Position numbers and translations under genes: made by a program | Assembly: GCA_017535635.1 (NCBI GenBank) | Contig: JAFXTU010000016.1 | Coordinates: forward strand, 26,091 to 90,090 | Source of the DNA: Oscillospiraceae bacterium | GTDB lineage: Bacteria > Bacillota > Clostridia > Oscillospirales > Oscillospiraceae | Reading direction: 5' to 3' | DNA length: 64,000 bases | In this document: piece after piece, positions 50,695-58,089 of the stretch | Layout of the letters: each line of letters begins with the position of its first letter | Numbering within the stretch: position 1 is the stretch's first letter | The notes under the pieces: model-generated | The model's database searches: none | Told to the model about the DNA's origin: nothing | Seen by the model: only the letters and a program-made list of their open reading frames with translations

Positions 50695-51258
50695 ATGGAG
50701 CACAAGGGGACGGTCCGGCTGGAAACGGAACGGCTGGTCCTTCGGAGGCTGGCGCCGGAGGACGCGGAGGCAGTTTACCGCAACTGGGCCTCTGACGGGG
50801 AGGTGACCAGGTATCTCACCTGGCAGCCCCATGAGAGCGCGGAGGTCTCCGCCGCCTTTATCCGGCGGATGATGGAGGAGTGTGAAGCTCCATCCGCCTA
50901 TAACTGGGGTATTGAGCTGAAGGCCCTGGGACAGGTCATCGGCAGCATCTCCGTGGTTCATGGGGAAGAGGACATCGGTGCTCTGGAGCTGGGCTGGGCC
51001 CTGGGCCGGGCCTGGTGGGGCCGGGGGATCATGCCGGAGGCGGCGGAGCGGGTCCTGAAGTTTCTATTTGAAGAAGTGGGGGCCAATCGGATCGCCGCCC
51101 GGCACGATGTCGATAATCCGAAGTCGGGCCGGGTGATGCAGAAGCTCGGAATGCGCCACGAGGGGACCCTGCGGGCTTCCGCGCGCAACAACCGGGGCAT
51201 TGTGGACATGGAGGTTTACGCGATCCTGCGGAAGGACTTCGAGGAGGCGGCGCTCTGA
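50695..51258 (+). CDS. RimJ/RimL-type GNAT acetyltransferase
   Basis: A 187-residue N-acetyltransferase. ERLVLRRLAPEDAEAVYRNWASD at the start, the acetyl-CoA-binding motif ELGWALGRAWWGRGIMPEAAERVLKFLFEE and the end ENPKS-like DNPKSGRVMQKLGMRHEGTLR. Probably modifies a protein amino terminus or a small amine. ATG at 50695 follows GGAGGGATTACG. Confidence 0.92.
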   Translation: MEHKGTVRLETERLVLRRLAPEDAEAVYRNWASDGEVTRYLTWQPHESAEVSAAFIRRMMEECEAPSAYNWGIELKALGQVIGSISVVHGEEDIGALELGWALGRAWWGRGIMPEAAERVLKFLFEEVGANRIAARHDVDNPKSGRVMQKLGMRHEGTLRASARNNRGIVDMEVYAILRKDFEEAAL

Positions 51259-51289
51259 CCGCCCCGCGGCGAAATTATCCTGCCTTGAC

Positions 51290-51328
51290 GGCGAAAAGTC
51301 CGGCGTTGTAGGCGAAAAGTCCGGCGTT
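51290..51328 (+). repeat. 18-bp tandem direct repeat upstream of the PNPOx-like gene
   Basis: GGCGAAAAGTCCGGCGTT occurs at 51290-51307 and 51311-51328 with 3 bp between, just before the promoter. Spacing of 21 bp is two helix turns, as for an activator site. Confidence 0.65.
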
Positions 51329-51331
51329 CGA

Positions 51332-51360
51332 TTGCAATTCCCGCCGAGTCGTGCTATTAT
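51332..51360 (+). promoter_or_regulatory. Promoter of the PNPOx-like gene
   Basis: TTGCAA (51332-51337), 17-bp spacer ending TGC, TATTAT (51355-51360). Confidence 0.75.
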
Positions 51361-51396
51361 GAACGCATCTAAACTATGGAAAAAGGAGAGATCGTT

Positions 51397-51795
51397 ATGG
51401 AAAAAGTTCTGAGCTTTCTGAAGGATGCCGGCGTTTTCTTCTACGCCACCGTGGACGGGGATAAGCCCCGCCTCCGCCCCTTCGGCCTGTTCCTGGAGCT
51501 GAACGGCAAGTTCTATTTCGGCATGGGACAGCAGAAGGAGTCCTACAAGCAGACCATCGCCAACCCCAACGTGGAGATCTGCGCCCTCAACAAGCAGAAT
51601 CAGTGGATCCGCATCCGGGGCATCGCCGTGGAGGACAAGACCCCCGAGACCTGCGAAAAGGTCTTTGCCGCCAGCCCCTTCCTGAAGAACCTCTACAATG
51701 AGCAGACCGGCAACAAGCTGGGCATCTTCTGGCTGAAGGACGGCTATGCCGAGATCGCCGACATGGCGGGCAACTTCGAGAAGTTCAATTTCTGA
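51397..51795 (+). CDS. Pyridoxamine 5'-phosphate oxidase-fold flavoprotein
   Basis: A 132-residue split-barrel protein. FYATVDGDKPRLRPFGLFLELNGKFYFGMG, then ICALNKQNQWIRIRGIAVED and GIFWLKDGYAEIADMAG, as in small FMN- or F420-binding PNPOx-like proteins of anaerobes. Enzyme role unknown. Start at 51397 has AAAAGGAGAGATCGTT. Last clearly chromosomal gene before the tRNA and island. Confidence 0.9.
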   Translation: MEKVLSFLKDAGVFFYATVDGDKPRLRPFGLFLELNGKFYFGMGQQKESYKQTIANPNVEICALNKQNQWIRIRGIAVEDKTPETCEKVFAASPFLKNLYNEQTGNKLGIFWLKDGYAEIADMAGNFEKFNF

Positions 51796-51886
51796 GGCGG
51801 AGACCCGTTTCGCTTAGCCGGTTCATTCTATCCGGCTGTTATATCCGAAACGGCAAGAACGCGCGAACAAGTAGGTTTGTGCAGCA

Positions 51887-51961
51887 TTCCATACCCGCCG
51901 GGTTCCCCGGCGGGTATGGAAACAAGTCTAAGACCCGCGTAAGCGGGGGCCTTTTTCTTTT
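51887..51961 (+). terminator. Double hairpin terminator
   Basis: A 16-bp stem (51887-51902 with 51906-51921) is followed by a second, CCCGC-GTAA-GCGGG (51933-51946), and a CCTTTTTCTTTTT tail. Confidence 0.8.
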
Positions 51962-51966
51962 TCATA

Positions 51967-52012
51967 ACCGGGTGCAGCCCAGTTGGCAGGGCAGGTCCTT
52001 TGGGAGCGTGTA
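51967..52012 (+). pseudogene. Fragment resembling a tRNA-Pro 5' half
   Basis: CCGGGTGCAGCCCAGTTGG and the TCCTTTGGGAGC anticodon loop copy the intact tRNA-Pro(UGG) that starts at 52160. The D-stem has paired changes (GCCC/GGGC) but the anticodon stem is broken, and no T-arm or acceptor 3' strand follows. A degenerate tRNA copy, perhaps left by an earlier rearrangement at this locus. Confidence 0.6.
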
Positions 52013-52159
52013 CGCGGCGGGCGGCGCGGCGACGGTGCGAAACCTGGGAAGCCCTTATTTTACTGGGGTCGCGGGGGTTTCCCCTTCCCTGCGGTTCTCT
52101 GAAAATACGCCTTATGACCACATGCTTGACCACAACGGCGAGCACAGCAAAACTGAATA

Positions 52160-52236
52160 TCCGGGTGTAGCGCAGTTGGTAGCGCGGGTGCTTTGGGAGC
52201 ATCAGGCCGCTGGTTCAAATCCAGTCACTCGGACCA
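52160..52236 (+). tRNA. tRNA-Pro (anticodon UGG)
   Basis: 77 nt with encoded CCA. The acceptor TCCGGGT pairs with ACTCGGA. The D-arm is GCGC-AGTTGGTA-GCGC, the anticodon arm GGTGC-TTTGGGA-GCATC shows TGG, and the T-arm has GGTTCAAATCC. It lies at the start of the accessory region, a usual position for island insertion. Confidence 0.95.
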
Positions 52237-52258
52237 AAAATGCGGTTTTGACCGCAGC

Positions 52259-52291
52259 AAAGCCGCAGGGATAGAATCTCTGCGGCTTTTT
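52259..52291 (+). terminator. Terminator of the tRNA gene
   Basis: A 10-bp stem (AAAGCCGCAG and CTGCGGCTTT) with an 11-nt loop, then a T-run. Confidence 0.78.
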
Positions 52292-52297
52292 GAGGGT

Positions 52298-52452
52298 AAC
52301 ACCGCACAATTCACGGCACGCATCAGGTAAGTATAATGTTTTTCCATATCGCACAATATTCCTAGGCAATACACAAAGTATTACTTGCGCTTTTTAAGCA
52401 GTCTGCCATAAAACATGACTGCTCAATATATGTACCTGAATTGTGCGGTGTT
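52298..52452. repeat. 155-bp segment bounded by 16-bp perfect inverted repeats
   Basis: AACACCGCACAATTCA at 52298-52313 is exactly inverted at 52437-52452. A third partial copy (CGCACAATA) lies at about 52350. It directly precedes the SIR2 gene. Size fits a MITE, but no target duplication is seen. It could instead be an operator cluster for the defence gene. Confidence 0.6.
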
Positions 52453-52502
52453 TCCTAAGAACTCTACATATTCGTTTGTGTTGCTATTTGGAGGTACAAG
52501 TT

Positions 52503-54797
52503 ATGAGTATTTATATTCAAAACGAAGCATTGTTCAAGGATAAGCTAAAGAAGGGTATTTGTGTATTTGCTGGTGCAGGCTTCTCTACACTTGTATCTCC
52601 ATCCGGAAAAAAGCTTCCCGTTGGAGAAGAACTATGTAAAGAAGTCATTTCTCACTTTCGCTTAGACTTATCGGAAGAGTATGGGCTATCTTATATTTCC
52701 GAATTCTGTCCAGAATCGGAATATCAGAGTTTTCTTAGAGAATATTTTACAGTATCTGACTATGCCCCGCTATATAATGTGCTGAATAAAGTGAATTTAA
52801 AAGCATTTATCACGACTAATATTGATAACATTATTCGGATGGTTACCGAGAATGGCAACCGCTACTATCTCAAGAATATACGAGAATATGGCGCAACAAT
52901 TGGAGGGCCCAATGAGTTACTCTATATTCCTTTGCATGGTGATGTCACGAGCCTATCTTCAAAATTATATTTTGGCAAATTTGAATTGTCTGACGTCGAT
53001 TTAGTAAATGGTGATTTATTCTCTCAAATGAGAGGAGTTCTCTCCACCTCCCCTGTCTTGTTTTGGGGTTATAGCTTTAATGATTCTGGCGTTCTAAAGA
53101 TTGTCAAAAAGATAATAGAGAGCAACCCTTCTAATATATGGGTTCAGGTGCGCCCTGAAGACACGCAAAACAAGAAACTGTTTGAAGGCAAAGGGTGTAA
53201 TATTATTAGCTCAGATACCGAAAACTTGCTGCAGTGGATTGATAACAACTGTATATACACACACGATTTAGAAGGCATTCCTATTAATGACAAAGCTCTT
53301 CAAAAATATAAGCTCCCAACTATTACAGACATTCCGATAGTTCCGAGCGAGGATTTCTATCGTAAGGGGATTACAGAATGGTATCCAATTATCCAAGGAA
53401 TCCCTTATGAGAGAAAAGCTGTGACCAAAGCAGAAAACAACGCTTTGGAAAACAAAAACGTCATCATATCAGGTTGCCATTTTTCAGGAAAAACAACCAT
53501 TTTAATGCAATTAGCCAGAAAGGTTGATTCCATTAACAAGCTCTATGTTCAAGGAATCACAAAAGAAGAAGCATCTTTTATTGTTAAACAGACCAAAGGG
53601 CAGGCAGCGTGGATTTTTTTTAATGACTGCTGCAGTGATATAGATGCATTCCTTGTATTTGCAAAAAGCGCTAATATAAAGGTCGTTGGTGCGACTGATG
53701 ATTATCTTCTGGAAACTGTACGGCACATTTTAAGCAGCGCTGTTTCTTATAAGGTTGTTAATTGTAGTGAGATTAATGAAGTTGAGGCTCAAAGGATGTA
53801 CAACAAACTCCCTGAGGGACTGAAAGAGCCTTCCTTTAAATATACAACTCAGCCTGACGAAAAGTACTCGATGTTTGAGTATATTTCAAGCAATATACAA
53901 GGAGCATATACAGAAAAACATATTGCTTCGATTTTTAGAGAGATAAAAAAGCAGAGCCAAGATTTGTTCGATGTTGTTGCAATGGCTTCATATATGTCGC
54001 GGAACAACTCAGCTATCTCATACCAAAACGTTGCACATCTACTAGGTATTAATGTTTATCCTGATGCGCTCAATTTAGTTGTCCAAGCAAAAGAGTATTT
54101 AAGGCAATACAATCTTTCCTTATGTGATGAAACAGAATACCAAGACTATTTCATTCTTCGCTCTAAAGTGTTTAATTATTGTGCTCACGAAATTCTAATA
54201 AAAGAATATAGAAATGAATACGGAAAATTAATAAAATGGGTTGTAACACAAGAACCTCGTTATTCAATTCTTCGCTATGATATTTTCCGAAGAAAAGCGT
54301 TTGATTCCGAACTATTTAGAAAAGTATTTTCGTACAAAGAAGCAACTTCTATATACAATTTTCTTTATGAACGAGATGGAAATCCATATACTTTACAACA
54401 GTTGGCTTTGTGTCAAAGTTCGTTCGGTGATTTTCAAAACGCATTTGCTAGCATTGATTTGGCCGTAAGTAAACAGCCCAGGAACTTTAGTTTCAGAAAC
54501 TCACAAGCAATCATTCTTTTCGAATCCAATCACAAAAACCATGTTCCTGATTCTGTTAAGTATATGAAACAAGCAATGCGTATATTAGAACAGTGTTATG
54601 CAAATGACAAGAGAAAACTATATCATGCTCAAAAGTTTTCGGATTTTGCCCTAGTGCTGTCTGATGAATACGAAATAGACGATTATCTTGAAATGGCACT
54701 CAAATGGCTTATAGAAATGACAGATAATGATGAGAGTGAATCTCGACGCTCGCGGAGGCTTAAGGAGAGATTAAGAAACAAACTGTCGATAATTTGA
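52503..54797 (+). CDS. SIR2-STAND defence protein (Avs5-like)
   Basis: A 764-residue protein with three parts. The N-terminal SIR2 domain (about 1-265) has GAGFSTLV, AFITTNIDN and IPLHGDVTS, giving the NAD pocket and the catalytic Asn and His. A STAND-like P-loop NTPase (about 300-560) has IISGCHFSGKTTILMQL. The C-terminal helical region (about 560-764) looks TPR-like and may be the sensor. SIR2-STAND proteins are known antiphage systems in which ligand sensing triggers NAD depletion. Base composition is far more AT-rich than the chromosome, a sign of transfer. ATG at 52503 has TTTGGAGGTACAAGTT. Confidence 0.88.
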   Translation: MSIYIQNEALFKDKLKKGICVFAGAGFSTLVSPSGKKLPVGEELCKEVISHFRLDLSEEYGLSYISEFCPESEYQSFLREYFTVSDYAPLYNVLNKVNLKAFITTNIDNIIRMVTENGNRYYLKNIREYGATIGGPNELLYIPLHGDVTSLSSKLYFGKFELSDVDLVNGDLFSQMRGVLSTSPVLFWGYSFNDSGVLKIVKKIIESNPSNIWVQVRPEDTQNKKLFEGKGCNIISSDTENLLQWIDNNCIYTHDLEGIPINDKALQKYKLPTITDIPIVPSEDFYRKGITEWYPIIQGIPYERKAVTKAENNALENKNVIISGCHFSGKTTILMQLARKVDSINKLYVQGITKEEASFIVKQTKGQAAWIFFNDCCSDIDAFLVFAKSANIKVVGATDDYLLETVRHILSSAVSYKVVNCSEINEVEAQRMYNKLPEGLKEPSFKYTTQPDEKYSMFEYISSNIQGAYTEKHIASIFREIKKQSQDLFDVVAMASYMSRNNSAISYQNVAHLLGINVYPDALNLVVQAKEYLRQYNLSLCDETEYQDYFILRSKVFNYCAHEILIKEYRNEYGKLIKWVVTQEPRYSILRYDIFRRKAFDSELFRKVFSYKEATSIYNFLYERDGNPYTLQQLALCQSSFGDFQNAFASIDLAVSKQPRNFSFRNSQAIILFESNHKNHVPDSVKYMKQAMRILEQCYANDKRKLYHAQKFSDFALVLSDEYEIDDYLEMALKWLIEMTDNDESESRRSRRLKERLRNKLSII

Positions 54798-54843
54798 AGA
54801 AATCTTGGCAAACTGTCAGAATCTTCCCTTAAACTAATTTTTC

Positions 54844-54996
54844 GTAACTGTTCAGATACCCCCTTGAAAAAGGTGGTATTTGGGCCGAAAACTGTATATT
54901 ATGCAGCCCGTAAAGCGAATATACCATGATATTCATCGGAATATTCATTTTGGGCTACTGATACAGCTTAAAAGAGAGGGGTATCTGAACAGTAAC
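54844..54996. mobile_element. 153-bp IS66-type MITE
   Basis: Terminal inverted repeats of 19 bp (GTAACTGTTCAGATACCCC left; its inverse GTTACTGTTCAGATACCCC right, one mismatch) flank 115 bp without a gene. The element is bracketed by an exact 8-bp direct repeat AATTTTTC (54836-54843 and 54997-55004). Ends beginning GTAA and 8-bp target duplications are hallmarks of the IS66 family, so it should be mobilised by an IS66 transposase in trans. Confidence 0.8.
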
Positions 54997-55050
54997 AATT
55001 TTTCTTTACTTGTCTATTGCTATGCACTTTTCCCACTCTACCTAAAGATG

Positions 55051-55252
55051 TTACACAGAATGGGGCGTAACCTCTTTTAGATTATCCTTTTCTTCGCCAT
55101 TTTCTTCTCCCTTGATTCTTAGTTTCTCCTCCTTGATCTTCGCCCGCACCTCCGCAATCATTTGCTCTAGCAGAGGCTCCCCCTCTTTCGGCGTTTTGGC
55201 GTATACCGTTGCACTTCCCGCTTACCATGGGCGTTAATGAGGAGTGCCGTCA
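55051..55252 (-). pseudogene. Integrase 3'-end remnant A (frameshifted)
   Basis: On the minus strand this reads NAHGKREV, then after a 1-base frameshift TVYAKTPKEGEPLLEQMIAE and VRAKIKEEKLRIKG, matching the C-terminal end of the integrase at 63106 (NAQGKREVHTVYAKTREEVE). The stop is at 55051-55053. Nothing upstream of this segment remains. Confidence 0.8.
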
Positions 55253-55340
55253 TTGAGATATCCACCCAATTCAAAAAACCGTTTATGTCAAAATAGCAGG
55301 TCTGAAACCAATACTTATTCATTTAGATTGGACGGTTAGA

Positions 55341-55934
55341 ATGAAAGACAGTGTTTTTTTGTTATTATTTCTCGCAGTCGTATCTATACTTGGCATTTCC
55401 ATTTATCTTATATTAAAAACTGCTGTCAAAAGTGCCGCCAGTAGGATTGTGCGGATCGGACATGATACGGCGTCATTTGTCGAGCATGAGCTTTATATTA
55501 TTGACCACATGGAGGGACATGCATTTGAGTATTGGTGCGCTGATTTGCTGAAGCGGCACGGTTATTCGAGAATTCGTGTCACAAAAGGAAGCGGCGACCA
55601 AGGCGTTGATATACTTGCCGCCAAGGCCGGGCAAGAATACGCCATCCAATGTAAACGTTACGAAAACAAATTGAGCAACAAACCAGTACAGGAAATCATC
55701 GCCGGAAAGTCCTTTTACGATTGCGATTATGCAGTTGTGATGACAAACAGTTATTTTACAGATGGAGCGGTTGCTCTTGCCAATAAAACCGGAGTTAAAC
55801 TATGGGACAGAGACGCGATTAAGAGTATGCTATCTGACTGTCAAAACAAAAAGAATCCTTCCTCCGTAGAATCTGCTCAACACAGGCTTATTGACGAAAT
55901 CGAGCTGTATTCAGCTGCGACAGATGATGATTGA
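55341..55934 (+). CDS. Membrane-anchored Mrr-type restriction endonuclease
   Basis: A 197-residue protein. One N-terminal TM helix (about 5-27, VFLLLFLAVVSILGISIYLI) and an Mrr catalytic domain (about 55-165): GHAFEYWCADLLKRHGY, GSGDQGVDILA (catalytic Asp) and YAIQCKRY (Gln/Lys). Mrr enzymes cleave methylated DNA; membrane-tethered versions occur in many Firmicutes, role uncertain. Stands alone between two integrase remnants. No good ribosome site precedes the ATG, so translation may be weak. Confidence 0.87.
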   Translation: MKDSVFLLLFLAVVSILGISIYLILKTAVKSAASRIVRIGHDTASFVEHELYIIDHMEGHAFEYWCADLLKRHGYSRIRVTKGSGDQGVDILAAKAGQEYAIQCKRYENKLSNKPVQEIIAGKSFYDCDYAVVMTNSYFTDGAVALANKTGVKLWDRDAIKSMLSDCQNKKNPSSVESAQHRLIDEIELYSAATDDD

Positions 55935-55944
55935 GAGATAGCAT

Positions 55945-56142
55945 ACTCGGCGATGTTTCTTTGTATATACCGCCACATTTTCTGACCCGCCAGATTGCGT
56001 CTTCATCGCCCGCTTTTCCTCCTTGATTTTCGTCTGCACCTCCGCGTTCATTTGCTCCAAGAGGAGGTCCACCTCCTCGCGTGTTTTGGCGTAGACCGTG
56101 TGTGCCTTCCGCTTGTCATTGGCGTTGGCAGGAGAAGTTCCC
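55945..56142 (-). pseudogene. Integrase 3'-end remnant B
   Basis: Minus strand: TSPANANDKRKAHTVYAKTR then EEVDLLLEQMNAEVQTKIKE, close to the integrase C-terminal tail. Includes the boundary motif TTTCTTTGTATATA at 55956-55969 (plus strand). The reading frame runs into the end of the Mrr gene. Confidence 0.82.
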
Positions 56143-56144
56143 AG

Positions 56145-56567
56145 TCAGCCTATGTTTATCACCGTCTTGCCCGCCCGTTTTGCTTTCTCCGCAAACTGCG
56201 CGGCGCCTCCCCATCCGTATTTCACATAGGTAATGACATAATCCGCACGCTCCAGCATCCAGCGGTTTCGATGGGATATGGCAAATCGGGGCGGAGAGTT
56301 TTCAAAGCCCTCCGGAAAAATGGTTTCTTCCGGATTCATTCCATGTGTTTTCCGGGGCATATAGGCCAGCACGACGGCATATTCAATCTCAGGATAGACC
56401 CGAATCAACGCGCGCAGGGCTTTGAGCGCCATTTCATCAAATCTTCCTTGATTCCCGACGTAAAAACGGCGGACACCCTTCTCCCGGATCAGCGTTTCGA
56501 TCGCATCATAGAGCATTGGATATATTTCTTCCGGGCAGTCACGATGCCCGAAAAAGGTACAGATCAT
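56145..56567 (-). CDS. SLOG-like Rossmann protein
   Basis: A 140-residue cytoplasmic protein: ICTFFGHRDCPEEIYPMLYDAIETLI, VRRFYVGNQGRFDEMALKAL, IEYAVVLAYMP, DYVITYVKYGWGGAAQFAEKAKRAGKTVINI. This is the pattern of small SLOG-superfamily proteins, which bind nucleotide-like ligands and occur in defence contexts. The ATG at 56567 is chosen at the start of the first strand. Divergent from the XRE gene; an ACCCG...GGGT operator lies just upstream. Confidence 0.78.
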   Translation of the reverse strand: MICTFFGHRDCPEEIYPMLYDAIETLIREKGVRRFYVGNQGRFDEMALKALRALIRVYPEIEYAVVLAYMPRKTHGMNPEETIFPEGFENSPPRFAISHRNRWMLERADYVITYVKYGWGGAAQFAEKAKRAGKTVINIG

Positions 56568-56589
56568 AGTACACCACCGCAGAGCTTTT

Positions 56590-56700
56590 ACCCGAATATG
56601 GGTTATGGTCATTCTAGGAAAGAACATCTTTCCTGTCAACCCGTATTCGGGTAATTCTGCGTGAAGCCGATATTATCATATAAGCAACCCGTAAATGGGT
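56590..56700. promoter_or_regulatory. Three ACCCG-n4-YGGGT operators between divergent genes
   Basis: Matching 14-mers at 56590-56603 (ACCCGAATATGGGT), 56639-56652 (ACCCGTATTCGGGT, perfect dyad) and 56687-56700 (ACCCGTAAATGGGT), spaced 49 and 48 bp. They fill the gap between the SLOG-like and XRE genes, so they are the likely sites of that XRE protein. Confidence 0.82.
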
Positions 56701-56724
56701 AGCTTTTGTGATATGAGGCACACT

Positions 56725-56976
56725 ATGGAATATGCTGATCTCTATGTAACCAGAATCCGTACGCTCTGCAAAGAGCGTGGGATCGCCATCAACAAGCTGG
56801 CCACGATGAGCGACGTCAAGCAATCCACGCTGGACAACATTGTGCGCGGCCTGACGAAGAATCCAAGGGTCAAGACTTTGCACAAGATTGCCCTGGCATT
56901 CAACATGACGCTGGCTGAATTTCTGAACTTTGAAGCCTTGAATGAATACTCCTTTGAAGACGACACAGAGGAATAA
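56725..56976 (+). CDS. XRE-family transcriptional regulator
   Basis: An 83-residue DNA-binding protein with one helix-turn-helix: YVTRIRTLCKERGIAINKLATMSDVKQSTLDNIVRGLTKNPRVKTLHKIALAFNMTLAEFLN. An acidic tail follows. Divergent from the SLOG-like gene and probably represses both through the three matching operators. Start at 56725 with GAGG 7 bp upstream; longer frames lack a site. Confidence 0.87.
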   Translation: MEYADLYVTRIRTLCKERGIAINKLATMSDVKQSTLDNIVRGLTKNPRVKTLHKIALAFNMTLAEFLNFEALNEYSFEDDTEE

Positions 56977-57024
56977 AACCACCTCCGGCTGCAACCATTC
57001 TGCAACCTGAGGTGGTTTCTTTTC
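56976..57024 (+). terminator. Terminator of the XRE gene
   Basis: A 10-bp stem (56976-56985 with 57009-57018) and a CTTTTC tail. The rest of the 312-bp gap to the SRAP gene holds only the weak promoter below. Confidence 0.7.
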
Positions 57025-57192
57025 AGTTTGGAACAAGTCGTTTTATACTACGATTTGGCAAATCGTGCTTGACTATACTCTATCATATCTGAATTCCTGT
57101 TTCAAGGAATCGACTTTACCAAGCGATCCCGGTGAAATCGGCGGAGGTTTTTCAACAACACAAGGGGTAATCAGGACTAAGCGCCGCGCGTC

Positions 57193-57221
57193 TTTCCTTT
57201 GCGGGGGAATTGTGCTAGAAT
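57193..57221 (+). promoter_or_regulatory. Possible promoter of the SRAP gene
   Basis: Weak TTTCCT (57193-57198), 17-bp spacer ending TGC, TAGAAT (57216-57221). The extended -10 may compensate for the poor -35. Confidence 0.5.
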
Positions 57222-57288
57222 GGGACGGACCAAATGCTGGAAGTCCCCTGCGGGCCAAGGGTTGCCAAGCGGAAACGGCGGTGAGAGA

Positions 57289-57870
57289 ATGTGCGGAAGA
57301 TACAGCTTCAGCGGCAAGAGCGATGATGCAAAAATGACCGCCATCACCAGCGCGATGGAAAAGCAGTACCCCGGACAATACAAGACGGGAGAGATTTTTC
57401 CCGGCGATGCCGCTCCGGCCATCATCTCCCGGCAAGGGAGGATCGTTCCCGTTCCGGCGGTTTTCGGATTTCCGGGTTTTCAGGACGGGAAACTGCTCAT
57501 TAACGCCCGTGCTGAAACCGCCGCGGAGAAGCCGTCATTTGCCGAAAGTCTGAGAGAGCGCCGTATCATCCTCCCCGCCACCGGGTTCTTCGAGTGGGGC
57601 CGTGACACGGCAAAAACAAAGTACCTCTTCACAGCAGCTGCCATGCCTGTCCTGTATCTATGCGGATTATTCAAGATCATTGACGGGAGTTATCGCTTTG
57701 TTATTCTCACCTGTCAGGCAAATGAGACCATGATCGAAACGCATGATCGTATGCCGGTCATCATTGGAGAAAATGAGGTCAGAGTGTATCTGACCGACGC
57801 AGCGGCAGCACAGGAGATCATAGCCACGGCAGCACCGCTGCTGACACGGCAAAGAGCGCCTGTGAATTGA
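57289..57870 (+). CDS. SRAP-domain protein (YedK/HMCES-like)
   Basis: A 193-residue protein of the SOS-response-associated peptidase family, which traps abasic sites in single-stranded DNA through the N-terminal Cys. MCGRYSFS gives Cys2 after Met removal; INARAE gives the Asn; GFFEWG the Glu; ETHDRMPVI the His. The length is typical. Followed at 27 bp by a small ORF and then a symporter in the same direction, so it is probably cotranscribed. Confidence 0.93.
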   Translation: MCGRYSFSGKSDDAKMTAITSAMEKQYPGQYKTGEIFPGDAAPAIISRQGRIVPVPAVFGFPGFQDGKLLINARAETAAEKPSFAESLRERRIILPATGFFEWGRDTAKTKYLFTAAAMPVLYLCGLFKIIDGSYRFVILTCQANETMIETHDRMPVIIGENEVRVYLTDAAAAQEIIATAAPLLTRQRAPVN

Positions 57871-57897
57871 GAGGCCGTTAACGAAGGAGAAAAACGA

Positions 57898-58089
57898 ATG
57901 GATCCCAAAGAAAAAGACTGGTCCTCGCTCACATATGAGGAGAAGAACCATCAACTGTTTCTGCGGCAGAAGGCCATGCTCGACGGTTTTCTGGAGCATG
58001 GCGCGATCTCACAGGCGCAGCACGACAAGAGTCTCCACGATCTGACAGTAAAAATGGGAGAGGAAGAACATAAGGAGAACGGAAAATGA
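57898..58089 (+). CDS. Small acidic/basic helical protein
   Basis: A 63-residue cytoplasmic protein, MDPKEKDWSSLTYEEKNHQ and so on, with FLEHGAISQAQHDKSLHDLTVKMG. Charged and helical, no known family recognised. Lies between the SRAP and symporter genes; its stop overlaps the symporter ATG (ATGA), which argues that it is really translated. AAGGAGAAAAACGA precedes its ATG. Confidence 0.72.
   Translation: MDPKEKDWSSLTYEEKNHQLFLRQKAMLDGFLEHGAISQAQHDKSLHDLTVKMGEEEHKENGK

Noticed and set aside
51950..51966. CTTTTTCTTTTTCAT after the PNPOx-like gene as a left copy of the integrase boundary motif
   Set aside because: It matches only the T-rich part and is explained by the T-run of a terminator.
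52160..52236. tRNA-Pro as proven attachment site of the island
   Set aside because: No second copy of the tRNA 3' end is present within the window, and the right end of the island is not included, so the claim cannot be supported.
57065..57337. 90-aa frame ahead of the SRAP gene
   Set aside because: It overlaps the SRAP promoter and start in another frame and has no ribosome site.
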